Positions 51,754 through 60,926 of a stretch of 64,000 bases of DNA are shown here, piece by piece. Each line of letters opens with the position of its first letter. Within the stretch, counting starts at the first letter, position 1. The position numbers were made by a program, and so were the translations under genes. The stretch lies in contig OZ244903.1 of the NCBI GenBank assembly GCA_965221625.1, positions 1,240,001 to 1,304,000 of the forward strand, given 5' to 3'. The notes under the pieces are model-generated. The model had not been told where the DNA came from and ran no database searches. It saw only the letters and a list, made by a program, of their open reading frames with translations. The DNA comes from Bin127 sp965221625 (GTDB taxonomy: Bacteria > Chloroflexota > Dehalococcoidia > Lucifugimonadales > Lucifugimonadaceae).

Positions 51754-52344
51754 ATGTCACGCACCGAAACAGGCCTCATCGTTGTGGATGTCCAAAACGA
51801 CTTTGTAGATCCCAAAGGCAATCTGTATGTCACCGACGCCGAAAGCGTGATTCCAGAGATCAACGCCAAGGTAGCACAGGCGTCAGCTGCCGGATGCCTG
51901 ATCGTCTACACGCAGGACTGGCATCCTGAGACTACGCCCCATTTTGCGAAGGACGGCGGCATCTGGCCGGTGCACTGCGTTGCCGACAGTTGGGGTGCAG
52001 AGTTCTATCCGCATCTAAACGTGTTGACTGATGCCCAGTTCATCAAGAAGGGCGTTGGCGGAGAGGATGGATATTCCGGGTTTACAGTGCGTGATCCGCA
52101 TACTGACGAAGAATCAGCGACGAGGTTGTCGGGGATCCTGCGCGGGCACGGTGTCTCGAAGGTCGAAATAATCGGCATCGCAACCGACTACTGCGTCAAG
52201 GAGACGGCGATTGATGCGAGGAAGCTTGGTTTCGAGGCGACCGTATTCCTCGATTGCGTGAAGGGCGTCGAGCTAAAGCCAGGTGATGTCCAAACGGCGA
52301 TCGACGAAATGGCATCAACCGGAGTCGAGGTCATTGAAGGTTAA
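51754..52344 (+). CDS. pncA: Nicotinamidase (isochorismatase superfamily)
   Basis: The 196-residue protein has the PncA catalytic triad: D12 in LIVVDVQNDFVDPKG, Lys98 or Lys99 in QFIKKGVGG, and C147 in GIATDYCVKETA. The metal site is also present: D55 and H57 in YTQDWHPETTPHF, and H74 in WPVHCVADSWGAEF. It hydrolyses nicotinamide to nicotinate, which PncB (41609) would then use, completing nicotinamide salvage. Its stop overlaps the convergent gene at 52341 by three to four bases. Confidence 0.92.
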   Translation: MSRTETGLIVVDVQNDFVDPKGNLYVTDAESVIPEINAKVAQASAAGCLIVYTQDWHPETTPHFAKDGGIWPVHCVADSWGAEFYPHLNVLTDAQFIKKGVGGEDGYSGFTVRDPHTDEESATRLSGILRGHGVSKVEIIGIATDYCVKETAIDARKLGFEATVFLDCVKGVELKPGDVQTAIDEMASTGVEVIEG

Positions 52345-53066
52345 CCGCCTCGTCGGAATAGGCGGAAGAATCGTTCTTGGTACTCCTCGAATAGGTCCCA
52401 CTTGACCAACTCTTCGTGGACGATCGAGGGGTCGATCTCCCGTCGTTGTGCTCGTTGCAGCAGGTCCTCGATTCGGATGCGCGCGTCGCGCGGCACGCCG
52501 CCTTCGTCTTCGAACAGTTTGCGCTCGTCGAGTTCACTGAAGTTTGTCTTCGCCGACTCGTTGGTGAACTCGTAGATGAACTTCATCACCGAGACGTCCC
52601 AGAGTTCGTCCACACCCAAGAGAACCGTCTCAAACGGCTTCTCGTCGCGATCGATCTCGTCGCGGATCTTCTGCGCCACCTGCTTCGGTTCTCCTGAGAC
52701 GGTGTCTGTCGACTGCGGTTCGTTCTTGTAGCGATAGAGTAGGCCCCGAGAATCTGGGCCGTAGCGGTTGTTGAGGAAGTCGAGATATTCCGAAGCTTCC
52801 TTGCCGAATCCCTCGGTCTTGGCGAGGTACCCGGGGGTGACGATGCGCGGACGTTCGGCGCGAACTACGCCGTGCCGGATTACCGTGTCCTTGTCGCCGT
52901 CATCGGCGATGCCTTCGTAAACTGGCTGTGAGACGACGTGGTAAGCGATGGTTGTTGCACCAAAGGAAGATAGCGACTGACGAGGTGAGCGGATTACGCG
53001 CGTCATGGCGATCGCACGCTCGAGTTGCGGGTCCAGTTTGCCCGGTCGGTCTGGCAGAAGCATCAC
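52341..53066 (-). CDS. Conserved hypothetical protein
   Basis: The 241-residue protein, probably cytosolic, has no transmembrane segment or signal. Recognisable stretches are SPRQSLSSFGATTIAYHVVS, VVRAERPRIVTPGYLAK, GVDELWDVSVMKFIYEFTNE and VPRDARIRIEDLLQRA, with an aromatic end FEEYQERFFRLFRRGG. I associate this architecture with Chloroflexota genomes but know no function. The first codons are GTG ATG (53066/53063). It is downstream of the ASPIC/UnbV gene on the same strand (31-base gap), so the two may be cotranscribed. Confidence 0.8.
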   Translation of the reverse strand: MMLLPDRPGKLDPQLERAIAMTRVIRSPRQSLSSFGATTIAYHVVSQPVYEGIADDGDKDTVIRHGVVRAERPRIVTPGYLAKTEGFGKEASEYLDFLNNRYGPDSRGLLYRYKNEPQSTDTVSGEPKQVAQKIRDEIDRDEKPFETVLLGVDELWDVSVMKFIYEFTNESAKTNFSELDERKLFEDEGGVPRDARIRIEDLLQRAQRREIDPSIVHEELVKWDLFEEYQERFFRLFRRGG

Positions 53067-53097
53067 ACACTCTCAAAGAAGTTGAAACTAGAACGAA

Positions 53098-55374
53098 TCA
53101 TTCGATGGGTTGACCCTCGGAAACCTCAATCCGTTGATTTACTTCGATCTCCTTAATGGTTTGAACCAACCCACTGGGCCAATGGATGGTCAACTCATCG
53201 ACCCGGGTGGCATCTCCTAGGCCGTAGGTCAACTCTAGGCTATTCATCGATAGGAAGGTGGAACTTGCGAGGAGCTCCTGGACTTGCTTGCCGGTTGAGC
53301 CATCGGGGTTCGAATACTCGACGAATACGCGTGCTCCGACGCCATCGGCGTTGCTGCCAGTGTCGCCAAGAGCCATTCCGCCGATTAGTCTCACGGTGAG
53401 CCAACTGCTGTCGCCACCGCCGTTCATCCACATGAACAACGGTCCGGGTTCCCAGTTGCACTCGTCCTGACTGATCAGTCGGCACCCATTGCTGTTGGTG
53501 CCAATCAGATCGACGTAACCATCGCCGTTGAGGTCGCCCTTAGCTAGTCCTTTGCCGTTCTCGTGGAATGCCGGGCTGATCCGTTGTTCACCTCGAGAGA
53601 AGCTCGGGTTTTCGGGATCGGTGACCGAGTAGTCTACGCCTAGAATGTCGAGCAGGCGAGCTTCGACGGTGACGTCCTGGAAGTCGCCGACTCCGTTACC
53701 CCGGAGCATTCTCCCAGCACCTGGGAATAGGTGTCCCGAAGGTGCTTCGCCGCGGTCTGACATTGCACCCAACCAGTAGAGGTCTTGGTCACCGTCATTT
53801 TCGTAATCGAAGAAGACGGTTCCGAAACCGAAGTCATACGCTGCCAATCCAGTGGGAACCTGCCATCCTTCGTCGATTTTCGTAGGGTCCAGCGATTCCG
53901 GGGGCATTGCTTGACTTGGTTCGACGTAGGTTGCTCCAGCGATGTCGTTGAAGACGCCGACCTTGCCGACACCGTCCACTTCACGCACACCGTCGTTGCG
54001 CAAGAGGAAGTGGAAGCACGTGCCCCATCCATATTGGTGTCCCCACGCGCAGTCTCCGGAAGGTCGGTCTGGTGCCTCGCGCGTCAACGGGTGAAATCCG
54101 ATATTAGTGACGAAGATGTCGAGATCCAGATCGTTGTCGTAATCGCCGAGTGCGAAGCCCATCCAGGCACCCATCTTGTCAACGCCCATGGCGCGGCTAA
54201 CCTGTGTGAACTTCACGTCATCAATCGTCGAGTCGTTGCGAAACACCTTGAGGCGAGCACCGTCGTCGGCGAGCCAAAGATCAACGTCGCCGTCGTCGTC
54301 GTGATCGAAGAACATCGCCGCCAGAGTCTGTCCGGTTGGTTCGCCGACCAGTTCGCCAGATGCGTCGATGAGATCCGGGTTGTATCCAGGGACTACCTCA
54401 CCGGTGTTGGGATCGGGCCAACCGATGTCGTCGCCGAAAGGGTCGCGCATCAGGATGGGGCCGTAAATCAATCCCGCTTCTTCGGTGACGTCGGTGAAGG
54501 TCAAGTCGCCGTTGTTGAGGTAGAGGACGTTGTGGTGACCGTGGTGATCAGGGCGATTGAACCAGAGAAAGTCTTGGTCGATTCGGTTGCTGACGAAGAT
54601 GTCAATCCAGCCGTCGTTATTCACGTCGCCGCATGAAACGCTGAATGCGGATCGGATATTTGCCGCGTTGCCGAGGGCCGATTCGGTGATCTCTTCAAAG
54701 GTTCCGTCGCCGTTGTTTCGGAACAAACGATCTCGAATGATGTCGGAAAGCCCGGGGTAGTATCGAGCGGCGCGATAGTCGAGATTGTCTCCGATGCGCC
54801 CGTAGGAGGCGACATAGAGGTCTTGGTAACCGTCGTTGTCGACGTCGCATGCGGCGACGCCGGTGCTGTTGGCAACCGGCAAGTCGACACCTGCTTCTTC
54901 AGCAATCTCCGTATAGACGTGGTCACCTTCGTTGCGGAAGAGTTTGTTCGGTCCGCCCGTCGTATCTGGCAGCAGAGCCTCCGATTCGGCCGAAGTGACG
55001 TAAAAGTCCAGATCTCCGTCGCGATCGAAATCGAAGATGGCGACGCCGGGATGGCGATTCTCGATCATCCAGTGTTCGATGATTTCGCCATTTTCGTCCT
55101 CCTCGCGCAGAACGAGGGGAGCGATGTTGGTGAACGGCATCACCGGCTCTGCCATCATCTCTTCGATGCTCGCGCCAGATCCGGATTGGGAAGCCGGTTG
55201 CGTTGCAAGGCTCGGTACCGGGGTCGAGGTCGGCTCTGGAGCCGCCGTCGGTTCTTCTGCGGTGCATGCAACAGCCGAAGCCAGAATCGCCGCGCACGCA
55301 ACGACTGTGAATGAGGCGCGTCGTCCTACGGTTTGTAAGCGATCAGAAAGGTTCGAAATGCGGTGATTTGGCAT
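53098..55374 (-). CDS. ASPIC/UnbV and FG-GAP/VCBS-repeat lipoprotein (CRTAC1-like)
   Basis: The 758-residue protein has a lipoprotein signal ending ASAVAC (Cys37) and a P/T-rich tether (EEPTAAPEPTSTPVPS). It then carries multiple VCBS/FG-GAP repeats with calcium-binding DxDxDGDxD loops, such as FDFDRDGDLDFYVTSAESEA, CDVDNDGYQDLYVASYG, CGDVNNDGWIDIFVSNRI and GDYDNDLDLDIFVTNIG, which form a beta propeller. The C-terminus is the ASPIC/UnbV domain: NADGVGARVFVEY, ELTYGLGDATRVDELTIHWP, SGLVQTIKEIEVNQRIEV. It is likely a calcium-dependent surface adhesion or binding protein. The repeats are intact and there is no catalytic site. Confidence 0.92.
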   Translation of the reverse strand: MPNHRISNLSDRLQTVGRRASFTVVACAAILASAVACTAEEPTAAPEPTSTPVPSLATQPASQSGSGASIEEMMAEPVMPFTNIAPLVLREEDENGEIIEHWMIENRHPGVAIFDFDRDGDLDFYVTSAESEALLPDTTGGPNKLFRNEGDHVYTEIAEEAGVDLPVANSTGVAACDVDNDGYQDLYVASYGRIGDNLDYRAARYYPGLSDIIRDRLFRNNGDGTFEEITESALGNAANIRSAFSVSCGDVNNDGWIDIFVSNRIDQDFLWFNRPDHHGHHNVLYLNNGDLTFTDVTEEAGLIYGPILMRDPFGDDIGWPDPNTGEVVPGYNPDLIDASGELVGEPTGQTLAAMFFDHDDDGDVDLWLADDGARLKVFRNDSTIDDVKFTQVSRAMGVDKMGAWMGFALGDYDNDLDLDIFVTNIGFHPLTREAPDRPSGDCAWGHQYGWGTCFHFLLRNDGVREVDGVGKVGVFNDIAGATYVEPSQAMPPESLDPTKIDEGWQVPTGLAAYDFGFGTVFFDYENDGDQDLYWLGAMSDRGEAPSGHLFPGAGRMLRGNGVGDFQDVTVEARLLDILGVDYSVTDPENPSFSRGEQRISPAFHENGKGLAKGDLNGDGYVDLIGTNSNGCRLISQDECNWEPGPLFMWMNGGGDSSWLTVRLIGGMALGDTGSNADGVGARVFVEYSNPDGSTGKQVQELLASSTFLSMNSLELTYGLGDATRVDELTIHWPSGLVQTIKEIEVNQRIEVSEGQPIE

Positions 55375-55728
55375 GCAGTATTTCCGTGTCGGAGGACCAA
55401 AGTTGGTCTATCTCCGACGATTCTTCAGCGTAAAACAACGGTCGTTAGACCTTTACGAACTTGGCATGCTGTTCGGTTGCACAGGCACCACCAGTAGTCG
55501 ATTCTTCAACGTGCGGATCACTGATACTCACTGCCGGTTAATCCCGAAGAGGATCGAGCAACAGCATCAAGGATTGCATGGTCGTTGCGGTCGCCAATTG
55601 ACGATTGCACGAAGCGGTGTTAGGTTTAGGGACTGCGCTTTTCGTGCGTAGAGGTGGTTGCGTATCTGCGGATTCTTCCGTTGCGCAACGATCGTGATTA
55701 CCAACCAATTGTTGGAGGTGTTCACTAA
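55375..55728. other. Divergent intergenic region upstream of importer 2
   Basis: These 354 bases lie between the ASPIC/UnbV lipoprotein (minus) and the solute-binding protein (plus). A plus frame at 55373-55651 is open but lacks a ribosome site or protein-like composition. GGAGG precedes the ATG at 55729. I see no clear promoter boxes. Confidence 0.4.
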
Positions 55729-57672
55729 ATGAATAGTTCAAAGCGAGTCTGGGGCAGTGTCTTGCTTCTGCCACTCCTCGCCGCGATCTCCTTCGCCATC
55801 GCTTGTGGCGGCACCGAGACGGTCATTCAAACCGTCGAAGTCCCGGTCGAGAGGGTCGTTGAAGTCCCTGTCGTCCAAACCGTCGAGGTAGAAAAGATTG
55901 TCGAAGGCGAGACGGTCATTCAAACCGTTGAGGTCGAGGTCGAGAAGGTCGTCGAGGTTGAGAAACAGGTCGTCCAGACCGTCGAGGTTGAGAAGGTAGT
56001 TGAACGCGAGGTTGAGGTCGTTGCGAGTATTCCGCGTAACCGTACGATGGTTACGGGAACGCGCTTCGGTGGCGGCATCGCGCTGCGAATGTGGAGTCCG
56101 TACGCAATCGGTGGCACGCACCAGAAGGGCGTCGCCTTCTTCCACGAACCCCTCTTCTACTCCGACAGCCTCAATGGCAACACCTACGACTGGTTAGCGA
56201 CAAGCGGAGAGTACAACGACGACGCTACCGAGTTGACATACACGCTGCGCGACGGTGTCTACTGGAGCGATGGCGAGCCATTCAACGCTGAAGACGTTGC
56301 TTACACGTTCAACACTCTGGCCGAGCTCGGCGGCGAAGTCCGCGGCGGTGGTGTGTTCCAGACGTTCGTTAGGGAAGCGGAGATCGTAGACGATCTGACG
56401 GTCAAGCTTCACTTCAACTTCCCGTCTCCGCGTTTCCACGCCGAAGTGGTCGTCTACAAAGGCGACTCGGGGACTTACATAGTGCCGGAGCACGTGTGGA
56501 GCCAGGTCGACTGGGCTGAGTACGATGCTTACAACGACGGTGCCGGTCCCGTAACAACGGGTCCGTGGCGCCTTTCCTACTCTGACCAATTCCGACGAGT
56601 TCTCGATCGGGTTCGCGATTGCGACGACTGGTGGGCATGCGCCACCGACTTCCATCCACTTCCGGAGGTCGAGCGATACGTTCTCTACAACATCGCAGAC
56701 GACACCGGTCTCGCTCAGGCGATGATCAACAACGAGATTGACGAGACACACGACCTGCGCGTCGACACGGTGGAGACGATCTTGCGGGAAAACCCGGCGA
56801 CTACTACCTACACCGGTCGCGACCCTGAGGGCGAATGGGGCATGGTTTCGTGGTGGCCGATTTCGCTCCACCTGAATAACCTGCAACCGCACCTCGACAC
56901 AGTCGAGGTCCGTCAGGCGATCAGCAAGTACATTGATCGTGACCGCGTAAACGCTCAGGCGTATCTGAACAAAGGTCGCGTCAACAAGTGGCCGTGGCCG
57001 CAGTACAAGGGTCTTGAGCACATAAACGAGGCGATGGAGCCGCTCGCTGAAGAGTTCGAACTCGGCGTGTACAGCAAGGACGATGGTGACGCGTTGCTCG
57101 AAGGTGCCGGATACTCCAAGAACTCTGACGGGTATTGGGAGAAGGATGGCGAGACGATCAAGTGCAACATCATCGGCTCGGGACACTTCACCGACCTCGG
57201 TCCTGTTCTCGCGGCTGTGCTCGAGCAGCACGGCATCGAGTCTTCGTGGGCACAACCGCCCGACGTCTGGTCGAGAAACGGCAAGGGTGGCGACTATGAA
57301 TGCACCTTGGTCGGACACAATGGTTCTCAGTCAGGTGACATCTATCGGACGTTGCTGGCGTACACCACAGATTCGGGTGCCAACCGTTGGTCGTACTCGA
57401 ACCCCGAGTTCGACTCGATCGTCGATTCGATGGCACAGGAGCCAGACATCGAAAAGGTGCTTGACCTCACCGAGGATGCCCTCAGGATCTGGTTAACGGA
57501 TCTTCCGGACATTCCGATCTTCGAGTTCTTCAACCGAGTAACTCGAAACGAGCACTACTGGACTGGTTGGCCAGCTGATGCTCCGGGGTACGAGCCGTAC
57601 ATGAATGGCATCCACCCGCACACGGGGTTCCCGTACATCCTGAGCAAGCTACAACCGACGAACGCCAACTAA
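55729..57672 (+). CDS. Family-5 solute-binding lipoprotein with V/E repeat linker (importer 2)
   Basis: The 647-residue SBP_bac_5 protein is first in the importer 2 operon. The lipoprotein signal ends FAIAC (Cys26). Residues about 30-102 are a repeat linker of VIQTVEVPVERVVEVPVVQT type, unlike the P/T and E/A/M linker of the paralog at 14727. The binding domain has MWSPYAIGGTHQKGVAFFHE, YTLRDGVYWSDGEPFNAEDV, TTGPWRLSYSDQF, FDSIVDSMAQEPDIEKVLDL and a terminal WLTDLPDIPIFEFFNRVTRN. It would bring its substrate to the OppBC pair encoded next. The substrate is unknown; the sulfatase at the operon's end suggests sulfated organics. Confidence 0.93.
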   Translation: MNSSKRVWGSVLLLPLLAAISFAIACGGTETVIQTVEVPVERVVEVPVVQTVEVEKIVEGETVIQTVEVEVEKVVEVEKQVVQTVEVEKVVEREVEVVASIPRNRTMVTGTRFGGGIALRMWSPYAIGGTHQKGVAFFHEPLFYSDSLNGNTYDWLATSGEYNDDATELTYTLRDGVYWSDGEPFNAEDVAYTFNTLAELGGEVRGGGVFQTFVREAEIVDDLTVKLHFNFPSPRFHAEVVVYKGDSGTYIVPEHVWSQVDWAEYDAYNDGAGPVTTGPWRLSYSDQFRRVLDRVRDCDDWWACATDFHPLPEVERYVLYNIADDTGLAQAMINNEIDETHDLRVDTVETILRENPATTTYTGRDPEGEWGMVSWWPISLHLNNLQPHLDTVEVRQAISKYIDRDRVNAQAYLNKGRVNKWPWPQYKGLEHINEAMEPLAEEFELGVYSKDDGDALLEGAGYSKNSDGYWEKDGETIKCNIIGSGHFTDLGPVLAAVLEQHGIESSWAQPPDVWSRNGKGGDYECTLVGHNGSQSGDIYRTLLAYTTDSGANRWSYSNPEFDSIVDSMAQEPDIEKVLDLTEDALRIWLTDLPDIPIFEFFNRVTRNEHYWTGWPADAPGYEPYMNGIHPHTGFPYILSKLQPTNAN

Positions 57673-57695
57673 GGCTTTTCCGGAGTTGCATCGGT

Positions 57696-57725
57696 GCCCG
57701 CGACGATTTAACCGTTGTCGCGGGC
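57696..57725 (+). terminator. Strong hairpin between solute-binding protein and permease genes
   Basis: The nine-base arms GCCCGCGAC and GTCGCGGGC are perfect, with further partial pairing outside (CGGT and the bases around CCGG). No T run follows. In this position, between a solute-binding protein gene and its permeases, such a hairpin usually stabilises the upstream mRNA so that the binding protein is made in excess. Confidence 0.6.
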
Positions 57726-57814
57726 TCCGGTGCCAACCTTGATCGCGCTCATCAGAGCGGTCAAAATGGGACAGTCTTCGCGTGGGCTGTCCGACGCTGT
57801 CGCGTGAACTCGAA

Positions 57815-58828
57815 ATGACATTCGATTACTTGGCAAGGCGACTGGGGATGTTCGTCGCCGTCATCTTCGTCGCCACTTCGCTGAACTTCTTCTTGCCCCG
57901 CTTCACTGGGCAGGACCCGATTGCTACCAAGCTCGAGATTCTCGCCACCGAAGGTGTCGCGACCCGCGTCGAAGACTACGAAAAGCTGGTTGCCACGTAC
58001 AACGAGAAGTTTGGTCTGAACCGCCCGGTTCTAGTTCAATATCTGAACTACCTATCCCAGATTGCGAGTCTCGATCTGGGATTTTCGATAACCCTTTATC
58101 CGACTAGAGTTGCGGAGTTAATCCGATCCGCGATGCCGTGGTCTATCGGACTGCTAGTCACGTCGACGCTTTTAGCGTTCACGTTCGGTACGTTGGGTGG
58201 TGCGCTGCTAGCCTGGCAATACGGTCCCCGCGCGGCATTCGAGATAATCTTCCCGCCGTTCTTCCTGATGGCGGCGGTGCCGTACTATCTGCTCGGATTG
58301 CTGCTAGTGTTCGTCTTCGCATTCGAGTTGAAACTGTTGCCGTTGCAAGGTGGTTTCAGTTCTACGGTGTTGCCGGATTGGTCCGACCTCACATTTTGGG
58401 GCGACGTTATCCGCCACTCGATGCTGCCGGCACTTTCGATCATCCTAGCATCCGTGGGATTCTGGGCTCTCGGCATGCGCTCGATGATGATTACGATGCA
58501 GGGCGAGGACTACATGTTGCAAGCGGAGGCGAAGGGATTGCGTCGAGTGCGCATTTTCTTCCGTTACGCGGTACGCAACGCGGTATTGCCGCAGACGACG
58601 GCACTCGCGCTAACGCTGCCGCACGTCGTTTCTGGTGCCATCCTCGTCGAGCGCATCTTCTCGTACCCGGGGGTCGGTTTGGTGCTTTACGACGCCATCT
58701 CAGGGTTCGACTACTTCGTAATCCAGGGTCTAGTGTTCATCATCGTCGTCGCCATCGCCATTGCGATGCTGATCATCGACCTCGTATATCCGTTGCTCGA
58801 CCCTCGCATCAACTACAACCCGGCATAA
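57815..58828 (+). CDS. oppB: Peptide-type ABC importer permease, OppB/DppB-like (importer 2)
   Basis: From the ATG at 57815 (MTFDYLARRLGMFVAVIFVA) the 337-residue permease shows NFFLPRFTGQDPI, KFGLNRPVLVQYLNYLSQIA, six membrane helices and the EAA-type loop DYMLQAEAKGLRRVRIFFRY. It ends LVYPLLDPRINYNPA. It is paralogous to 13157 along its whole length. An upstream start at 57782 adds residues with no membrane character. It partners OppC encoded 16 bases downstream. Confidence 0.92.
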   Translation: MTFDYLARRLGMFVAVIFVATSLNFFLPRFTGQDPIATKLEILATEGVATRVEDYEKLVATYNEKFGLNRPVLVQYLNYLSQIASLDLGFSITLYPTRVAELIRSAMPWSIGLLVTSTLLAFTFGTLGGALLAWQYGPRAAFEIIFPPFFLMAAVPYYLLGLLLVFVFAFELKLLPLQGGFSSTVLPDWSDLTFWGDVIRHSMLPALSIILASVGFWALGMRSMMITMQGEDYMLQAEAKGLRRVRIFFRYAVRNAVLPQTTALALTLPHVVSGAILVERIFSYPGVGLVLYDAISGFDYFVIQGLVFIIVVAIAIAMLIIDLVYPLLDPRINYNPA

Positions 58829-58844
58829 ACGGTAATTGGATTAG

Positions 58845-59837
58845 TTGGCAACTTCAGAAGCAATAGTGGCACCAATTCCGGCGGAGAGTTGGGGCAAACG
58901 GGCTCAATCTTTCGCCCGTTATACCCAGAGGAATCCGTCGATCATCGGCGGTGTCGTACTGCTGATGTTGTTGATTTCATTTTGGGTGTTTGGCACCATC
59001 CTCACCAGTCCCGAAGATGCGAAAGACCTCGCTTTCGCGCCGCCCAACAATCGACCGTCCTTCGAGGATCCGCATCCGTGTTACACGTCCGAGAATGCGC
59101 GGCTGCAGTGCTTCTCGTACGACGGTGAACCGCGTCAGCACTTGCTCGGTACTGATCGACTTGGCAAGGACATCCTTGCGTCGTTTTCGGAGGGGATCCC
59201 GCAGACGATCTTGATCGGCCTAATTGCCGGTTCGATCGGCACGATTACTGGGACGTTGTTTGCATTCGTTGCCGGGTATTACGGCGGAGTGATTGACGCG
59301 GCAATACGCTTCATCGTCGATACGCTGCAGACGATTCCGGGCATCCTGATCCTCATCATCATCGCCATCGCTTGGCAGGATGCGGGCGGTGGTGAGATGA
59401 GCTTCATACAGCTGTCGCTCATAATCGCCATGCTTTCGTGGCTCGGCCCGACGCGCGTCATCCGCTCCCAAGTGCTAGTTCTGAAGCAACGTTCCTATGT
59501 GGAAATGGCAAGATTGTCCGGGATGAGCGGACCAGAGGTGATCATCCGCGAGTTGATTCCCAACTTGATGCCCTTCATCGTCGCAAACTTCGTACTCGCC
59601 GTTTCGTCAGCCATACTGGCATCCGTGGGTTTGGAGGTACTCGGTCTCGGCGACTTTTCGTCCAACACTCTCGGGATGATGATCTACCACAACATCTGGT
59701 ACGCGTCTTTGATCAACGGATGGTGGTGGTGGTGGGCACCTCCTATCATCGTGATCGTCGTACTGTTCGTCGGCTTGTTCCTACTCTCTCGCGGAATGGA
59801 CGAATGGGCGAATCCGAGGTTGCGGAGGCGTGTGTAG
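58845..59837 (+). CDS. oppC: Peptide-type ABC importer permease, OppC/DppC-like (importer 2)
   Basis: The start is TTG at 58845 (MATSEAIVAPIPAESW), 16 bases after oppB. The 330-residue permease has an N-terminal helix (GGVVLLMLLISFWVFGTIL), a periplasmic loop with two isolated Cys, LGTDRLGKDILASFSEGIP, and the EAA loop VEMARLSGMSGPEVIIRELI. The end DEWANPRLRRRV matches the paralog at 12148. Its TAG stop abuts the ATG of oppD with no gap. Confidence 0.92.
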   Translation: MATSEAIVAPIPAESWGKRAQSFARYTQRNPSIIGGVVLLMLLISFWVFGTILTSPEDAKDLAFAPPNNRPSFEDPHPCYTSENARLQCFSYDGEPRQHLLGTDRLGKDILASFSEGIPQTILIGLIAGSIGTITGTLFAFVAGYYGGVIDAAIRFIVDTLQTIPGILILIIIAIAWQDAGGGEMSFIQLSLIIAMLSWLGPTRVIRSQVLVLKQRSYVEMARLSGMSGPEVIIRELIPNLMPFIVANFVLAVSSAILASVGLEVLGLGDFSSNTLGMMIYHNIWYASLINGWWWWWAPPIIVIVVLFVGLFLLSRGMDEWANPRLRRRV

Positions 59838-60926
59838 ATGACCGCGACGGGCACGATCTCCGCGGAGAGTGAGACGATACGGAATCCAACTTCTGTTGAG
59901 GAGTTGCAGCAATCGAGCGGATCATCCCCATCGAGATTGCCGGCAATCGAAGTCCGCGACCTGCAAGTCTTCTACGACTCCGAAGCAGGAATAGTCAAAG
60001 CGGTTGACGGTGTTAGTTTCACGCTGCAACCGGGAGAACGTCTCGCCCTGGTCGGGGAATCGGGATGCGGCAAGACGACGCTCGGCATGGCATTGATGCG
60101 ATTGACGAAACCGCCCGGGTACATTGCCGGCGGCCAAGCGATTCTCGACGGCACCGACTTGGTCCCTCTCGGCGAAGAAGAGATGCGACTTGCGCGGCTC
60201 GCCGACATTGCGTTAGTGACTCAATCGGCGATGAACGCACTCAATCCCGTCATCTCGATTCAGGACCAGATAATCGACGGTCTGGTCGATCACGGTATCA
60301 AGGACACGCGCGGGCGGTTGCAGGAGCACGTTAGATTCCTCCTCCAACGTGTCGGACTATCTGAGCAGGTTGCGCGTATGTATCCGCACGAGTTGAGTGG
60401 CGGCATGAAACAGCGCGTCTCGATCGCCACTGCGACAAGCATGAACCCGAAGGTGATAGTGGCCGACGAACCGACGAGTGCGCTCGACGTAGTCGTGCAG
60501 CGTCAGGTGATGACGACGCTGAGCAGAGTGCAGCGGGAAACCGGTGCCGCGGTTATTCTCATCGGACACGATATGGGATTGGTCGCACAGTTCGCCGATC
60601 GCATCGGCGTGATGTACGCCGGGAAGTTGGTAGACATCGGGACCGCTGCGGAGATAATCGAAGAACCGAAACATCCGTACACGCGCCTCCTAATCAACAG
60701 CGTGCCGGATCTAGATGGTCGGCGCGAACGCTTAGAGGGAATACCAGGGATCCCGCCGCCTTTGGTGAATCTTCCGCCCGGGTGTGTCTTCGCTCCGCGT
60801 TGCCCGATGGCACAGGCTCCGTGTACGGAGATCGAGCCGCGCCAGATCGAGATTACCGACAATCGCTTGGCAGCTTGCCACCTCTTCGATGATGAAGTTC
60901 CCGTCCACGAGGAGAAACATGCCTAA
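59838..60926 (+). CDS. oppD: Peptide-type ABC importer ATPase, OppD/DppD-like (importer 2)
   Basis: The 362-residue ATPase has Walker A GESGCGKTTL, Q-loop LVTQSAMNALNPVI, signature LSGGMKQR, Walker B VIVADEPTSALD, switch His in LIGHDMG and the Cys cluster CVFAPRCPMAQAPC. It starts directly after the oppC stop and overlaps the start of oppF by eight bases. The N-terminal ~35 residues are a low-complexity extension before AIEVRDLQVFYD. Confidence 0.93.
   Translation: MTATGTISAESETIRNPTSVEELQQSSGSSPSRLPAIEVRDLQVFYDSEAGIVKAVDGVSFTLQPGERLALVGESGCGKTTLGMALMRLTKPPGYIAGGQAILDGTDLVPLGEEEMRLARLADIALVTQSAMNALNPVISIQDQIIDGLVDHGIKDTRGRLQEHVRFLLQRVGLSEQVARMYPHELSGGMKQRVSIATATSMNPKVIVADEPTSALDVVVQRQVMTTLSRVQRETGAAVILIGHDMGLVAQFADRIGVMYAGKLVDIGTAAEIIEEPKHPYTRLLINSVPDLDGRRERLEGIPGIPPPLVNLPPGCVFAPRCPMAQAPCTEIEPRQIEITDNRLAACHLFDDEVPVHEEKHA

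Noticed and set aside
53785..54636. 283-codon plus frame inside the ASPIC/UnbV gene
   Set aside because: It is V/D/E-rich, the antisense image of the DxDxDG repeats, and the sense gene is complete.
56194..57318. 374-codon minus frame inside the solute-binding protein
   Set aside because: The sense frame is a full-length SBP_bac_5 protein with signal peptide and ribosome site; the antisense frame has no recognisable motif.
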